Part shown: positions 44,974 to 53,856 of the stretch, one piece after another
How positions within the stretch are numbered: the stretch's first letter is position 1
Layout: every line of letters begins with the position of its first letter
NCBI GenBank assembly: GCA_028382005.1
Contig: JAOESH010000001.1
Span: 224,798-288,797, forward strand
Reading direction: 5' to 3'
From: Pseudomonadota bacterium
GTDB taxonomy: Bacteria; Pseudomonadota; Alphaproteobacteria; Puniceispirillales; Marisalimonadaceae
DNA: 64,000 nt
Program-made: the position numbers and the translations under genes
Notes under the pieces: model-generated
Told to the model about the DNA's origin: nothing
The model's input: only the letters and a program-made list of their open reading frames with translations
Databases searched by the model: none

Positions 44974-45858
44974 ATGAATTTTATTTTTTCACAAAAAATT
45001 ATAGCTGTGCTTCTCTTAATTTTATTAGTTTTAGTTTGGAGTTCAGTTTGGTCATTGTTTAGGATTGCTATGGAAGTGATCCCTCCTTTGAGTTTCAGGG
45101 TTATTATAGGCCTACCTGCTTTCATGTTGTTATTATTACTTGGGTTTAAAAAAATGAAAACCGTTAATGTTCCCTCGAATGAATGGAAGTCTCTTTTGTT
45201 AATTAGCTTTTTTAATGTAACATTGTGGCAGGTACTGATGTTATATGGAATTGGTATGCTTGGTGGAGGAAGAGCTGCTGTCTTAACTTACACTATGCCA
45301 GTTTGGGCAACTATTTTTGCATCTATATTTGGTTATGAAAAAATTAATATTTCCATAATTATTTCATTAATCTTTGGAATAATTGGTATATTTTTTCTAT
45401 CCATTGAAATAAATATTTTTGAAAATATGTTAGGTTTTTTAATAACACTCTCTGCCGGTTTAAGTTGGGCAATAGGCACAATGATTGTAAAATATGGAGG
45501 TATTAAGTCAGATGGATTAATTGTAGCAGGTTGGCAACAAATAATCGGCATACTGCCTATCATACCTTTTGCATTCTACTTTGATTTGAATAACTTTGGA
45601 TCGATTGAATTTAGACATATACTAGTGATTCTATTTGGAATCTTTTTATCAAGTGCTTATACATATTGGGCTTATTTTACCGTTTTACAAAAATTTTCAG
45701 TCAATATTACATCTATTTCTGTAATGGCTGTTCCAGTTTTAGCTGTTTTAATTGATTACATTATTATTGATGTTGAATTTTCTATTTTTGACTTATTAGC
45801 TTTAATTTTTATAGTTACAGGGATTTTTGTAGCAGCTAAAAAACCATTTAATAATTAA
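44974..45858 (+). CDS. EamA/DMT superfamily transporter
   Basis: 294-residue inner-membrane exporter with ten helices and duplicated EamA halves. The first half begins LVLVWSSVWSLFRIAMEVIPPLSFRVI and the GGGRAAVLTYTMPVWATIFA stretch marks the end of it. It is single, facing convergent recQ. Substrate unknown. Confidence 0.8.
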   Translation: MNFIFSQKIIAVLLLILLVLVWSSVWSLFRIAMEVIPPLSFRVIIGLPAFMLLLLLGFKKMKTVNVPSNEWKSLLLISFFNVTLWQVLMLYGIGMLGGGRAAVLTYTMPVWATIFASIFGYEKINISIIISLIFGIIGIFFLSIEINIFENMLGFLITLSAGLSWAIGTMIVKYGGIKSDGLIVAGWQQIIGILPIIPFAFYFDLNNFGSIEFRHILVILFGIFLSSAYTYWAYFTVLQKFSVNITSISVMAVPVLAVLIDYIIIDVEFSIFDLLALIFIVTGIFVAAKKPFNN

Positions 45859-45883
45859 TTCACCTAAAAAAAGTAACTGATTC

Positions 45884-47698
45884 TTATAAATGTTCCACAA
45901 TCTTATTTATAAATAATTCACCATATTTTTGAAACTTTGTTTCTCCTACACCGTCAATTTTAAGCATGTCTGTCTGATTGTTAGGTTTAATCTGTGACAT
46001 TTGGATTAAAGAACTATCATGGAAAATCGTATATGCTGGTAGGTTTCTCTTTTTAGCAATATTAAGTCTAAGAGCTTTAAGAGCATTGAGTAAATCTAAA
46101 TTTTCAGTAGATCTATCTTTATTTTGATATCTATTATTTTTTGTAAATTTTTTGTCTCTTTTTAATAGTATGTCTTTATAAAAAAAATTTTTTTCATTTT
46201 TTAAAATTTTTACACCAATCTCTGATATTTGAATAGCACCATATCTTTGAAAATTTATTTGTAAATGTCCATAAGCAAGTAATTGTCTTAAGAATGACTG
46301 CCAAAAATCCTTTGATTTATCTTTACCAATTCCATAAACTGATAAACGTTGATGCCCCCTTTCAACAATTTTTTTATCCTCTGACCCTCTAATGACATTT
46401 ATTACGTGAGCCTGACCAAAATACTGGCCAGTCTTATAAATTGTTGATAAGAGCTTTTGGGCTAGGACTGTTCCGTCTATTAATTTAGGTGGATTTAGAC
46501 AATTGTCACAATTATTACAACTTTTAGGCACATCGTCAAAATAAGCTAATAGAACTTTTCTTCGACACTCTGGTGTTTCAGAATAAGAAAGTAAAAAATC
46601 TAATCTTTTATTTTCCCTCAGTTTATATTCATTTTCTGAAATGCTATCTTCTATCATTCTTCTCCTTATTACTAAATCGTCTAAACCGTATATCATTAAA
46701 GTATCGGCAGGTTTGCCGTCACGGCCTGCTCTTCCAATTTCTTGATAATACGACTCCATGCTTCCTGGAAGATTTAAATGGACAACGAACCTAATATCAG
46801 GTTTATCTATTCCCATGCCAAACGCAATTGTAGCGACAACGATATGAGATTGTGCTGTCATAAATATATTTTGAACTTTTTTTCTAACTGATGCGTGTAA
46901 ACCAGCATGATAACAACTGGCATTAAAACCCTTTTTAATTAAAAAAGAAGAAACCTCTTCAGTTTTTTTTCTCGATAAGCAATATATTATACCAGATTGT
47001 TCTTTTCTAGGATTTAAGAAATCAATAATCTGTATCTTCCAATTTGTTTTTTGATTAATCGAAAGACTTAAATTTGGCCTATCAAAACCTTTAACAAATA
47101 GTTTTGCATCATTATCAAAAATCTTATTTATAATATCTAATCTTGTTGTTTTATCAGCAGTTGCGGTAAAACCAACAATATTACTCTTTGGGAAAATTAT
47201 TTTTAATTTAGATAATTTTTCGTAGTCCGGTCTAAAACTTTGACCCCATTTTGATACACAATGTATTTCATCAATTACAAACAAACCAATTTCAAATGAC
47301 TTTAAATTATTAATCATATTGTCTGTCATTAGTCTTTCAGGTGAAATATAAAGAATGTTAGTCTTGCCGTTTTTAAAATTTTCCCATGAAGAAGCTAGTT
47401 CTTCTCTTGACTGGTTAGAATGAAGCTGTTCAACGTTAACTCCACACTCTTTTAAACTAGAAACTTGATCTTCAATAAGAGCTATCAAGGGAGCAATTAC
47501 TATAGTTTTTTTTTTAGACATTACAGCTGGTAGTTGGTAACAAAGTGATTTGCCTGCACCTGTAGGCATTATAGCAAGTGTCTGTTTTTCACTCAAAATA
47601 TTTTCAACTATTTCCTTTTGTCCATACTTATAGTCGGAAAAACCAAAAATATTTTTTAATATTTTGATCGCTTTTTCATTTAATTGTAAAGAGTTCAT
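45884..47698 (-). CDS. recQ: ATP-dependent DNA helicase RecQ
   Basis: 604-residue 3'-5' helicase. Walker A MPTGAGKSLCYQLP near residue 41-54, DEIH box in VIDEIHCVSKWGQSFRPDY, motif V/VI HLNLPGSMESYYQEIGRAGRDG, then the zinc site (CRRKVLLAYFDD and SCNNCDNCLNPP), the winged helix and a short C-terminal HRDC domain (about 525-604). Complete, single gene. It is the last core gene before the island; 68 bases separate its start from the 12-nt tRNA-end copy. Confidence 0.94.
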   Translation of the reverse strand: MNSLQLNEKAIKILKNIFGFSDYKYGQKEIVENILSEKQTLAIMPTGAGKSLCYQLPAVMSKKKTIVIAPLIALIEDQVSSLKECGVNVEQLHSNQSREELASSWENFKNGKTNILYISPERLMTDNMINNLKSFEIGLFVIDEIHCVSKWGQSFRPDYEKLSKLKIIFPKSNIVGFTATADKTTRLDIINKIFDNDAKLFVKGFDRPNLSLSINQKTNWKIQIIDFLNPRKEQSGIIYCLSRKKTEEVSSFLIKKGFNASCYHAGLHASVRKKVQNIFMTAQSHIVVATIAFGMGIDKPDIRFVVHLNLPGSMESYYQEIGRAGRDGKPADTLMIYGLDDLVIRRRMIEDSISENEYKLRENKRLDFLLSYSETPECRRKVLLAYFDDVPKSCNNCDNCLNPPKLIDGTVLAQKLLSTIYKTGQYFGQAHVINVIRGSEDKKIVERGHQRLSVYGIGKDKSKDFWQSFLRQLLAYGHLQINFQRYGAIQISEIGVKILKNEKNFFYKDILLKRDKKFTKNNRYQNKDRSTENLDLLNALKALRLNIAKKRNLPAYTIFHDSSLIQMSQIKPNNQTDMLKIDGVGETKFQKYGELFINKIVEHL

Positions 47699-47765
47699 AA
47701 ATTTTATAAAAAGTATTTTAAAGGATTAATAATCAAAAAACATTATAATTACATATTGAAATTTT

Positions 47766-47777
47766 TGGCGGAGAGGA
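47766..47777. repeat. Partial duplicate of the tRNA-Ser 3' end (left island boundary)
   Basis: Twelve bases identical to positions 58292-58303, after which the sequences diverge. This is the pattern left when an element integrates in a tRNA 3' end. It lies just upstream of recQ. Confidence 0.55.
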
Positions 47778-47832
47778 CCTCCTCACCTATTCAGTATAAC
47801 TATCTGAATTATGTATGTTTTATATTTTTATT

Positions 47833-47860
47833 TTTATTCAGTCTACAATTTAGTCTACAA
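47833..47860. repeat. 28-nt arm-type repeat, copy 1
   Basis: AGTCTACAA twice with a TTT spacer (47840-47848 and 47852-47860), preceded by TTTATTC. It is identical to 50370-50397. Tandem 9-mers near a tRNA-end sequence resemble the arm sites of tyrosine integrases. Confidence 0.6.
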
Positions 47861-47866
47861 AAACAC

Positions 47867-48016
47867 TCATTCTGATGGACAAAATTCTTCTTTATTAGAT
47901 TTTATGAGAAACTTTTTTATTTCATCGCTCAGTCTATCTCGGTTAACACAAACAAAATCTTGATTTGGTTGACGTGGTAAAATTTCTAATAAATTACCCT
48001 CATAATCTCTTATTGT
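47867..48016 (-). pseudogene. C-terminal fragment of an unknown gene
   Basis: An open stretch of 49 codons on the minus strand without a start codon, reading TIRDYEGNLLEILPRQPNQD and ending NKEEFCPSE before its stop at 47867. A stop codon made by GTCTAC cuts it at 48017-48019. It looks like the tail of a gene broken by a recombination event; the family is not recognised. Confidence 0.4.
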
Positions 48017-48249
48017 CTACACGCCTTGGAAATCATTTGGGTAGTTCTGAACTCGCAATAAAAAAGGCTCTATTCGAGGCTGGAATGTTAGCAAAAGATG
48101 GTGAGGGCCGATACACAAAAAAAGTGAGTGTAGAGGGACGGCGCGAAAATGTTACATGCATTCAAGTTAGTCTCTTAATGGATATTGAAGAAATTGAGAG
48201 AGAGCCGTCCGAGGATGATGAACCTCTTGAAGACAACTTACCATTCTGA
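48015..48249 (+). pseudogene. C-terminal fragment of a phage/satellite replication protein
   Basis: Codons from about 48020 read TRLGNHLGSSELAIKKALFE, then AKDGEGRYTKKVSVEGRRENVT and a tail ending EDNLPF. The winged-helix-like fragment followed by an acidic tail ending in NLPF resembles the C terminus of phage or satellite primase/AAA replication proteins. The frame remains open upstream to a TTG at 47965, but the region left of the GTCTACA at 48014-48020 belongs to the minus-strand fragment. GGGACA/TGTCCC iterons start right at its end, fitting a replication origin. Confidence 0.4.
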
Positions 48250-48446
48250 TGTCCCACTGTCCCGTTTGTCCCAGTATATAATAGGCCCCCCAAAAAAATA
48301 TTCATCTTTTTTACTTATCAATACATAACAACTTTATAAGAGGTATATAATAATATTGGGACAGTGGGACACTTCAACTTAACTATATGATTTATATGGG
48401 ATATTAGCTGTCCCAGTTGCAATATCGTACTGGGACAATTGGGACA
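48250..48446. repeat. GGGACA/TGTCCC iteron cluster
   Basis: Eight copies in about 200 bases: TGTCCC at 48250, 48258, 48267 and 48409; GGGACA at 48358, 48366, 48432 and 48441. Spacing of 8-9 bases inside each group and both orientations suggest a replication-initiator binding region of a phage satellite or plasmid. The rest of the 48250-48625 gap holds an inverted repeat CGCAAA/TTTGCG near 48508-48532 and no gene. Confidence 0.5.
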
Positions 48447-48625
48447 CAACACCATATTTGGGAATGACCTATTGCGCGGAGGTTAAATAGCATCGTTCGC
48501 AAACCGCAGTTCTTTATTTGCGTTCCACAGCTCCTTACATAGGCTTTGACGTCTTTATAGTAGGGCTTTTCTTAGTTTAAGATTATTGTTCTCGGTAGGT
48601 AACAAGATATAGTGTTTTCACTCTC

Positions 48626-49006
48626 TTAGAGTTTGCCCCAATCTTTGCGCCAGTTCTTCTCCAAATGCCCGTAGTCAACGAACCAGGATTCTAACTCCTT
48701 AAGTTCATTTTGTATCTTGCGTCTTTTCTCAGCTATTTGTTTGGCCTTTTCACGCTCCGACTTTGTAAATCTTCCATGCTTAATTTTAGATTCTACGAGG
48801 CGTTTAAGGCCGTCCTTAGTCCTTGGTCCTGTGCTAGCGCCGCCATGTAGTCTACATCGACCCACTGGTAATTTAGCGGGTCTTTGACATAGTGTACCTC
48901 TTCTGGTTTTTGCTTTGCACCTTTGACCTGGCCAATTAGGCCCAAAACGCCAGGGTATACCTTTTAAAAGGTTTCTTTTTGTTATCTTGTGAATATTACC
49001 TATCAT
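48626..49006 (-). CDS. HGGxSTG motif protein
   Basis: 126-residue basic protein with CKAKTRRGTLCQRPAKLPVG, then CRLHGGASTGPRTKDGLKRL, a compact cysteine/histidine set (four cysteines plus histidine, possible zinc site), and a helical, lysine-rich C-terminal half. HGGxSTG proteins are common in phages and prophages; their function is not known. It supports a mobile origin for this end of the island. Confidence 0.72.
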   Translation of the reverse strand: MIGNIHKITKRNLLKGIPWRFGPNWPGQRCKAKTRRGTLCQRPAKLPVGRCRLHGGASTGPRTKDGLKRLVESKIKHGRFTKSEREKAKQIAEKRRKIQNELKELESWFVDYGHLEKNWRKDWGKL

Positions 49007-49161
49007 GAGGTTTTATTATACCACAAATTAATACACTTATCAGCAGTGTGGTTACTTGAAACTAAAGTCCATGGTCATTGGATGGTGTTACTTTGACTAT
49101 GGTTGCTTAAGGAGTAGAACTTCTTGCCTTAAAAATACTTTACTCATATTTGTTTTAATAA

Positions 49162-49599
49162 TTAAGAAGTAACATTAACAAATGAATTAACTATATTCAT
49201 GGCTATTGCTGTACCACTAATGGCAGAACCAATCATAATGGCTCTATCACTCCATTGCATTCCAACATAAATCCAACCAACAGTACTAATTAAATAAGCA
49301 ATTTGACCATAAAGTGTAAATGATGCACTTATTAAAAAAACACCCGCCACAGCTAATAACATTGACAGCCATTTAACATACCAATCAGGTGTGCCTGTAG
49401 GGGTGGTCGGTTTAATATCATCATACTCTGTTTGAAGTTCTTCTAATTCCTGCTTTAATCTTCTTTTCTCATGAGATAATTCCATGGCTAACCTACCAGC
49501 CTTTGTCATAGTGCTACCAGTAAGATTAGAACTTATTTCACTTATTTCACTAATTTCATTAGTGTCTGATTGTACTAAAGTTATATTTTTATCTTCCAT
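49162..49599 (-). CDS. Membrane protein of phage/island type, unknown function
   Basis: 145-residue protein. Residues 40-65 are a coiled coil (KRRLKQELEELQTEYDD), followed by a proline/threonine linker, then three membrane helices (about 75-95, 98-113, 118-140). No signal or motif recognised. It lies between the HGGxSTG gene and a short rightward ORF in the accessory part of the island. Confidence 0.5.
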   Translation of the reverse strand: MEDKNITLVQSDTNEISEISEISSNLTGSTMTKAGRLAMELSHEKRRLKQELEELQTEYDDIKPTTPTGTPDWYVKWLSMLLAVAGVFLISASFTLYGQIAYLISTVGWIYVGMQWSDRAIMIGSAISGTAIAMNIVNSFVNVTS

Positions 49600-49759
49600 G
49601 ATCTTAATCCATAAAAAGTTTGACTTTAAGTTTCTTTATCACAATTAATTACAATTAGATAATCAAAAAGGGAATCTAGAAATTAATAGCTTAAAGAAAT
49701 GAAAGAGCAAAACTTAGTAATTAATGTGAAACTTAGAATAGAGATAAGGATTAAATATC

Positions 49760-49966
49760 TTGAAACCTGGTGATAAATTTTATTTAATTGAAAATCTTGA
49801 TATTTATGTTGTAATTATAGATGAAAAAATTATGAACAACATTCCTCATTATAATATTGTCATTTATAGAGGTAAATCAGAGACTCAAAGTTATTTAAGC
49901 AAAATAGCAATAGAAACTTTTTATCAAAAATCTCCAATAAGAAAAAAAGGTTTTTTTGAAAGGTAA
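49760..49966 (+). CDS. Small hypothetical protein
   Basis: 68-residue ORF from a TTG at 49760; MKPGDKFYLIENLDIYVVII at the start and a basic tail GFFER. An AAGGA site lies 10-12 bases before. No family recognised. It is 30 bases before repeat copy A, and composition is AT-rich, so the coding call is modest. Confidence 0.4.
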   Translation: MKPGDKFYLIENLDIYVVIIDEKIMNNIPHYNIVIYRGKSETQSYLSKIAIETFYQKSPIRKKGFFER

Positions 49967-49995
49967 CTACAAACAAAAAAACCAAACACCATCTC

Positions 49996-50106
49996 CACCA
50001 ACCCATCCTTGAACCCTGGTCCATGCTCCACGGACTACGGTCAATGGGCAGAGCACCCCCTGACCATTGACCATTGTTGATTAGGAAAAGGGTGCAGTAA
50101 CCCTTT
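49996..50106 (+). repeat. Dispersed structured repeat, copy A
   Basis: About 110 bases, nearly identical to 58069-58181 and partly to 55009-55117. Three potential hairpins: GTCCAT/ACGGAC, GGTCAATGG/CCATTGACC (9-bp stem, 16-base loop) and AGGGT/ACCCT (6-base loop). All copies have the same orientation. No coding potential; a minus-strand ORF across it is an artefact. Confidence 0.75.
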
Positions 50107-50369
50107 ACTTTCAAAATTAGATTAACCTAATTCTAGAAAGGTAAAGTGTTTAACCTATATTTCAATATTCACCTGCACATATCTAAACAATTGACTAGCC
50201 GTCTTGTGACCACTTATTTAATTAATTATGTGGGGTAATATTTGGAGTATATTTAACGTTACTTAATAAAATGATTCAAAATCAATTACTTATGAGAGAT
50301 GGTGTCAGACCCTCCCTCCTCGTTATCTCATTTTAATCATCAGATTTAATTAGATTTTATCGAATAATA

Positions 50370-50397
50370 TTTATTCAGTCTACAATTTAGTCTACAA
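50370..50397. repeat. 28-nt arm-type repeat, copy 2
   Basis: Identical to 47833-47860. It lies 36 bases before the epimerase start, so a block of about 2.5 kb with the phage debris is bracketed by direct copies. The remaining sequence from 50107 to 50369 holds a small inverted repeat (AATTAG/CTAATT) and no gene. Confidence 0.65.
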
Positions 50398-50432
50398 CAA
50401 TATTGTTAGTAAATTATATTTTTGAGGAATAC

Positions 50433-51329
50433 ATGACAAAAGCTAAAATATTTGTAACTGGCGGAAGTGGAAAAGCTGGAAAACATCTAATCCCATATTT
50501 ATTAGAAAAAGATTATTCCGTTGTAAATGCAGACCTTGTTCCACTTGTAATGGATGGAGTTGACAATATAAACTTGGATATAACTGACTCTGGTCAAGTT
50601 TTTAATGCTTTATCTGGTTACGCAAACATACCTGAACTTAAATCAGGTGAAGGTCTAAAAAGTTTTAAAGCAGTTGTTCATTTAGCAGCAATACCAAGAA
50701 TTTTAGTCAAACCAGATAATGAAACATTTCGTATTAATACATTAGGAACTTACAATGTAATCGAAGCTGCTACAAAACTAGGGATTAAAAAAATTATCTT
50801 TGCTTCTTCAGAAACAACATACGGTTTTTGTTTTGCCCAAGGCAATCCAATTCCCAAATGGCTTCCAATTGAAGAGGACTATGAGACAAGTCCTACTGAT
50901 AGCTATGGACTTTCAAAAGTTTTAAACGAACAAACTGGTAAAGCTTTTCAAAAAAGAACTGGAATTGATATTTATGCATTAAGAATAGGAAATATCATTG
51001 AACCTGATGAATATCCCAGGTTCGAAGAATTTTGTAAAAATCCAAGTGTAAGATTAAGAAATCTTTTTAATTATATTGATGCTAGAGACTTAGCTCAAGC
51101 AATTGAACTATGTATTAAAAAAGATGGGCTTGGTTATGAGGTTTTTAATGTTACTCATGATATTAATTCAGTTAGTTTAACGACTGAGGAAATAATTAAG
51201 CAATTTTTTCCTAATACAAAAATGAGAAGAGAAATGAAAAAATATGAGTCAATACTATCTTCTAGAAAAATCAGAGATGTTCTTGGTTTTAAGCCCATGC
51301 ATGATTGGAAAAAATATTTAAAAGTTTAA
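50433..51329 (+). CDS. NAD-dependent epimerase/dehydratase family protein
   Basis: 298-residue extended short-chain dehydrogenase. Starts at the ATG at 50433 with a GAGGAAT site; the upstream in-frame start at 50403 would overlap the arm repeat. Cofactor loop GGSGKAGKH (residues 10-18), AAIPRI, and catalytic YGLSK are present. In the island, 18 bases ahead of the dienelactone-hydrolase-like gene. Likely acts on a nucleotide sugar or similar; substrate unknown. Confidence 0.8.
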   Translation: MTKAKIFVTGGSGKAGKHLIPYLLEKDYSVVNADLVPLVMDGVDNINLDITDSGQVFNALSGYANIPELKSGEGLKSFKAVVHLAAIPRILVKPDNETFRINTLGTYNVIEAATKLGIKKIIFASSETTYGFCFAQGNPIPKWLPIEEDYETSPTDSYGLSKVLNEQTGKAFQKRTGIDIYALRIGNIIEPDEYPRFEEFCKNPSVRLRNLFNYIDARDLAQAIELCIKKDGLGYEVFNVTHDINSVSLTTEEIIKQFFPNTKMRREMKKYESILSSRKIRDVLGFKPMHDWKKYLKV

Positions 51330-51347
51330 ATTAAAGGTGATAATATA

Positions 51348-52076
51348 ATGAAATTACTTGTTTTTTTGTTTTTTGTTTTGATTTCTATAAATGTTAATGC
51401 AGGTCAAAAATTAACTTATTCTTATAATAACGAAATATTTGAGGGTTATCTTAGTAATCCAAAATCACAGTCAAAGGGTTTGATTATACTTATTCATGAT
51501 TGGGATGGTTTAACAAAATACGAAGAAAAAAGAACGGATATGTTATCTTCTCTAGGATATACAGTCTTCGCTGTTGACTTGTATGGAAAAGGTAATCGTC
51601 CAAAAGAAATGAAACTTAGAAAAGCAGAAACAAGAAAGCTTTACGAGAATCGTACTAGAATGAGGGAACTAATATTAGCTGGTATTAATGAAGTTAATAT
51701 AAAAAAACAAAAAACATTTGTTATGGGTTACTGCTTTGGAGGGTCTGCGGCACTTGAATTGGCTAGGTCAGGTAAGGGAAAAAATATTGTAGGCTACGCC
51801 TCTTTTCATGGAGGTCTTAAAACTCCTGAAGGACAAAACTATACCACAAATACCCCACCAATATTTATAGCTCATGGTGGAGCTGATAAAGCAGTGAAAT
51901 TAGAAGATGTTTTTAAAATTACTAATGAATTAGAAAAAAATAAAATAATATATGAAATCAACATCTATTCTGGAGCTCCACACGCATTTACAGTCTTTAA
52001 TTCAAAAAGGTACAGAAAGAAAGCGGATGAAAAATCTTGGGAATCATTCTTAAGTTTTGTAGAAAAGGAAATGTAA
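51348..52076 (+). CDS. Exported dienelactone-hydrolase family protein
   Basis: 242-residue alpha/beta hydrolase with a signal peptide (1-18, LVFLFFVLISINVNAG). The nucleophile elbow is VMGYCFGGSA (cysteine nucleophile as in dienelactone hydrolase), with acid Asp in AHGGADKAV and His in GAPHAFTVF. It is probably periplasmic. Follows the epimerase by 18 bases. Substrate unknown. Confidence 0.83.
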   Translation: MKLLVFLFFVLISINVNAGQKLTYSYNNEIFEGYLSNPKSQSKGLIILIHDWDGLTKYEEKRTDMLSSLGYTVFAVDLYGKGNRPKEMKLRKAETRKLYENRTRMRELILAGINEVNIKKQKTFVMGYCFGGSAALELARSGKGKNIVGYASFHGGLKTPEGQNYTTNTPPIFIAHGGADKAVKLEDVFKITNELEKNKIIYEINIYSGAPHAFTVFNSKRYRKKADEKSWESFLSFVEKEM

Positions 52077-52124
52077 TTAATAAAAAATTATAAAATCATT
52101 TATTTGGATATTATAGAACTATAA

Positions 52125-52151
52125 TTACTCAGTCCAAAATTTAGTCTACAA
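52125..52151. repeat. Degenerate arm-type repeat, copy 3
   Basis: TTACTCAGTCCAAAATTTAG and onward carries one intact AGTCTACAA (52143-52151) and one changed copy (AGTCCAAAA). It follows the hydrolase gene, so the epimerase-hydrolase pair is flanked by arm repeats as a cassette of about 1.75 kb. Confidence 0.45.
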
Positions 52152-52200
52152 CTTGAGTTTTATACAAATAAAATTTGTTGTTAGAAATTATATTTAGTAC

Positions 52201-52383
52201 CTATTGTAAATAAGTAATATCGGTTTTACCTATATAATATTTATCATAACCTGCAACTAGAGAGAGGTTATCACTAATTTTATACTCAGAGCCCAAACCA
52301 ACAATTATTTTGGTTCCGTCATATTTTGCTGAGCCTGATGTGAGTGAACCAATAATTTTAGCTTTTAATTTTCTATCCGCCAT
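52201..52383 (-). pseudogene. Fragment of an outer-membrane beta-barrel protein
   Basis: A 60-codon ORF on the minus strand. Its GLGSEYKISDNLSLVAGYDK and preceding SAKYDGTKIIV are alternating beta strands of porin/Opa-like barrels. No signal peptide, no aromatic C terminus and too short for a barrel, so it is a remnant. It is 120 bases from the end of the hydrolase gene. Confidence 0.35.
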
Positions 52384-52663
52384 AATTCATAATAAAACAT
52401 AATGAAAACAATAGGTTACATAAAGATATTTCTTTCTACCCACATTAAAATAATTCTTAAACGTTTCTCCGAAATACTGGTATCAGCACCCCTACCCCCT
52501 GGATGCACCCCACTTCTCAAACTGGGAATCCTATATATATATGACTAATCTGAACGAAGGAAGGCTAAAACGGGAAATTCCAGGAGATTTAAAAAAACTT
52601 GATTAATTAATTCTTCACGTGTGTAATTAGGTTAAATTAATGTAAATTTTATAAGGATATTTT

Positions 52664-53674
52664 ATGAATATAAACACCACAATTTCAGGAAGTTTACCAA
52701 AGCCAAGCTGGCTTGCTGAAGGAGAAAAAATTTGGGCTCCTTGGAAATTATCTGGAGAAGAGCTTTTAGAAGCAAAAGCAGATGCCTTAAAAATTGCAGT
52801 TTCAGACCAAGATCTTGCAGGTATTTCTATAATATGCGATGGAGAGCAAACTAGACAACATTTTGTTACAACTTTTATAGAAGGTTTAAGTGGTGTAAAT
52901 TTTCAAGATAAAAAAACAGTTAAGATAAGAGATAGATATGATGCAGAAGTTCCAATAATTTTTGAAAAAGTTCATAGAAAAAAACCTGTTTTTTTAAATG
53001 ATGCTAAATTATTGAGATCACTTACCAAAAAACCAATTAAGTATACTCTTCCTGGTCCTATGACTATGATAGACACACTTTATGATAACTTTTATGGAAG
53101 TAGAGAAAAATTAGCTTTTGAGTTTGCTGAAATCTTAAATGAAGAAGCTAAAGAGCTTTGTGATGCAGGTGTAGATATTATTCAATTTGATGAACCTGCT
53201 TTTAATGTCTTTTTTGATGATGTTAAAAACTGGGGTATCTCGGCTCTTGAGAGAGCTTGTGAAGGATTAAATAAAACTGCGGTTCATATATGTTATGGAT
53301 ATGGGATTGAAGCTAATATTAAATGGAAAAATACATTAGGAAATGAGTGGAGACAATACGAAAACATTTTTCCAGCATTAGCAAATAGTTCTATAAATCA
53401 AGTTAGTTTAGAGTGTATAAATTCAAAAGTGCCAATTGAATTAATTAGCTTATTAAATAATAAGGAAGTTATGATTGGTGTTATTGATGTTGCTAGTAAC
53501 GAAATAGAAACTCCTGATAATATAAATCAAGTTTTAAAAAACGCTTCTAATTATATTGACAAAAAAAATATAATTGCATGTACTAATTGCGGTTTGGTGC
53601 CTCTGAAAAGGAAAGTAGCCAGGCAAAAATTAAGTGCTTTGGTTGAAGGTGCAAAAATTTTTTCTGAAAGCTAA
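52664..53674 (+). CDS. Core methionine synthase (folate-independent, MesD-like)
   Basis: 336-residue MetE C-terminal-like enzyme. GSLPKPSWLAEGEKIWAPWK at the start, DGEQTRQHFVTTFIEGLSG, QFDEPAFNVF, and zinc ligands HICYGYG and CTNCGLVP are present. The single-domain size excludes classical MetE, which is twice as long, and the signature best resembles the oxygen-dependent MesD. MesD needs a DUF1852 partner (MesX), which is not seen in the window. The methyl donor is unknown. Preceded by 280 bases without a gene. Confidence 0.72.
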   Translation: MNINTTISGSLPKPSWLAEGEKIWAPWKLSGEELLEAKADALKIAVSDQDLAGISIICDGEQTRQHFVTTFIEGLSGVNFQDKKTVKIRDRYDAEVPIIFEKVHRKKPVFLNDAKLLRSLTKKPIKYTLPGPMTMIDTLYDNFYGSREKLAFEFAEILNEEAKELCDAGVDIIQFDEPAFNVFFDDVKNWGISALERACEGLNKTAVHICYGYGIEANIKWKNTLGNEWRQYENIFPALANSSINQVSLECINSKVPIELISLLNNKEVMIGVIDVASNEIETPDNINQVLKNASNYIDKKNIIACTNCGLVPLKRKVARQKLSALVEGAKIFSES

Positions 53675-53856
53675 ATATTAATTTTAACTTTTGCCTTAAA
53701 CCATTCATTTAACCTTGAACAAAAGTTTGAAATTGGTCTCCTAAGCCTTCAAGTCCAAGCTTCATTTTAGTCCTAGGGTCATAGATAGTGGAAAGTTGTT
53801 TTTTGGTTGTGTTTTATTAGCTTTTAAATGTTTCCTTTTGTTTCTTTTTTATGATT

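Noticed and set aside
49860-50114. 84-codon minus-strand ORF across repeat copy A
   Set aside because: It coincides with the structured repeat; copy B and C show no preserved frame, and no ribosome-binding site or family is seen.
50300-50325. Inverted degenerate copy of the tRNA-Ser 3' end (CCCTCCCTCCTCG)
   Set aside because: Similarity is patchy, in the wrong orientation for a left or right attachment copy, and could come from pyrimidine-rich sequence alone.
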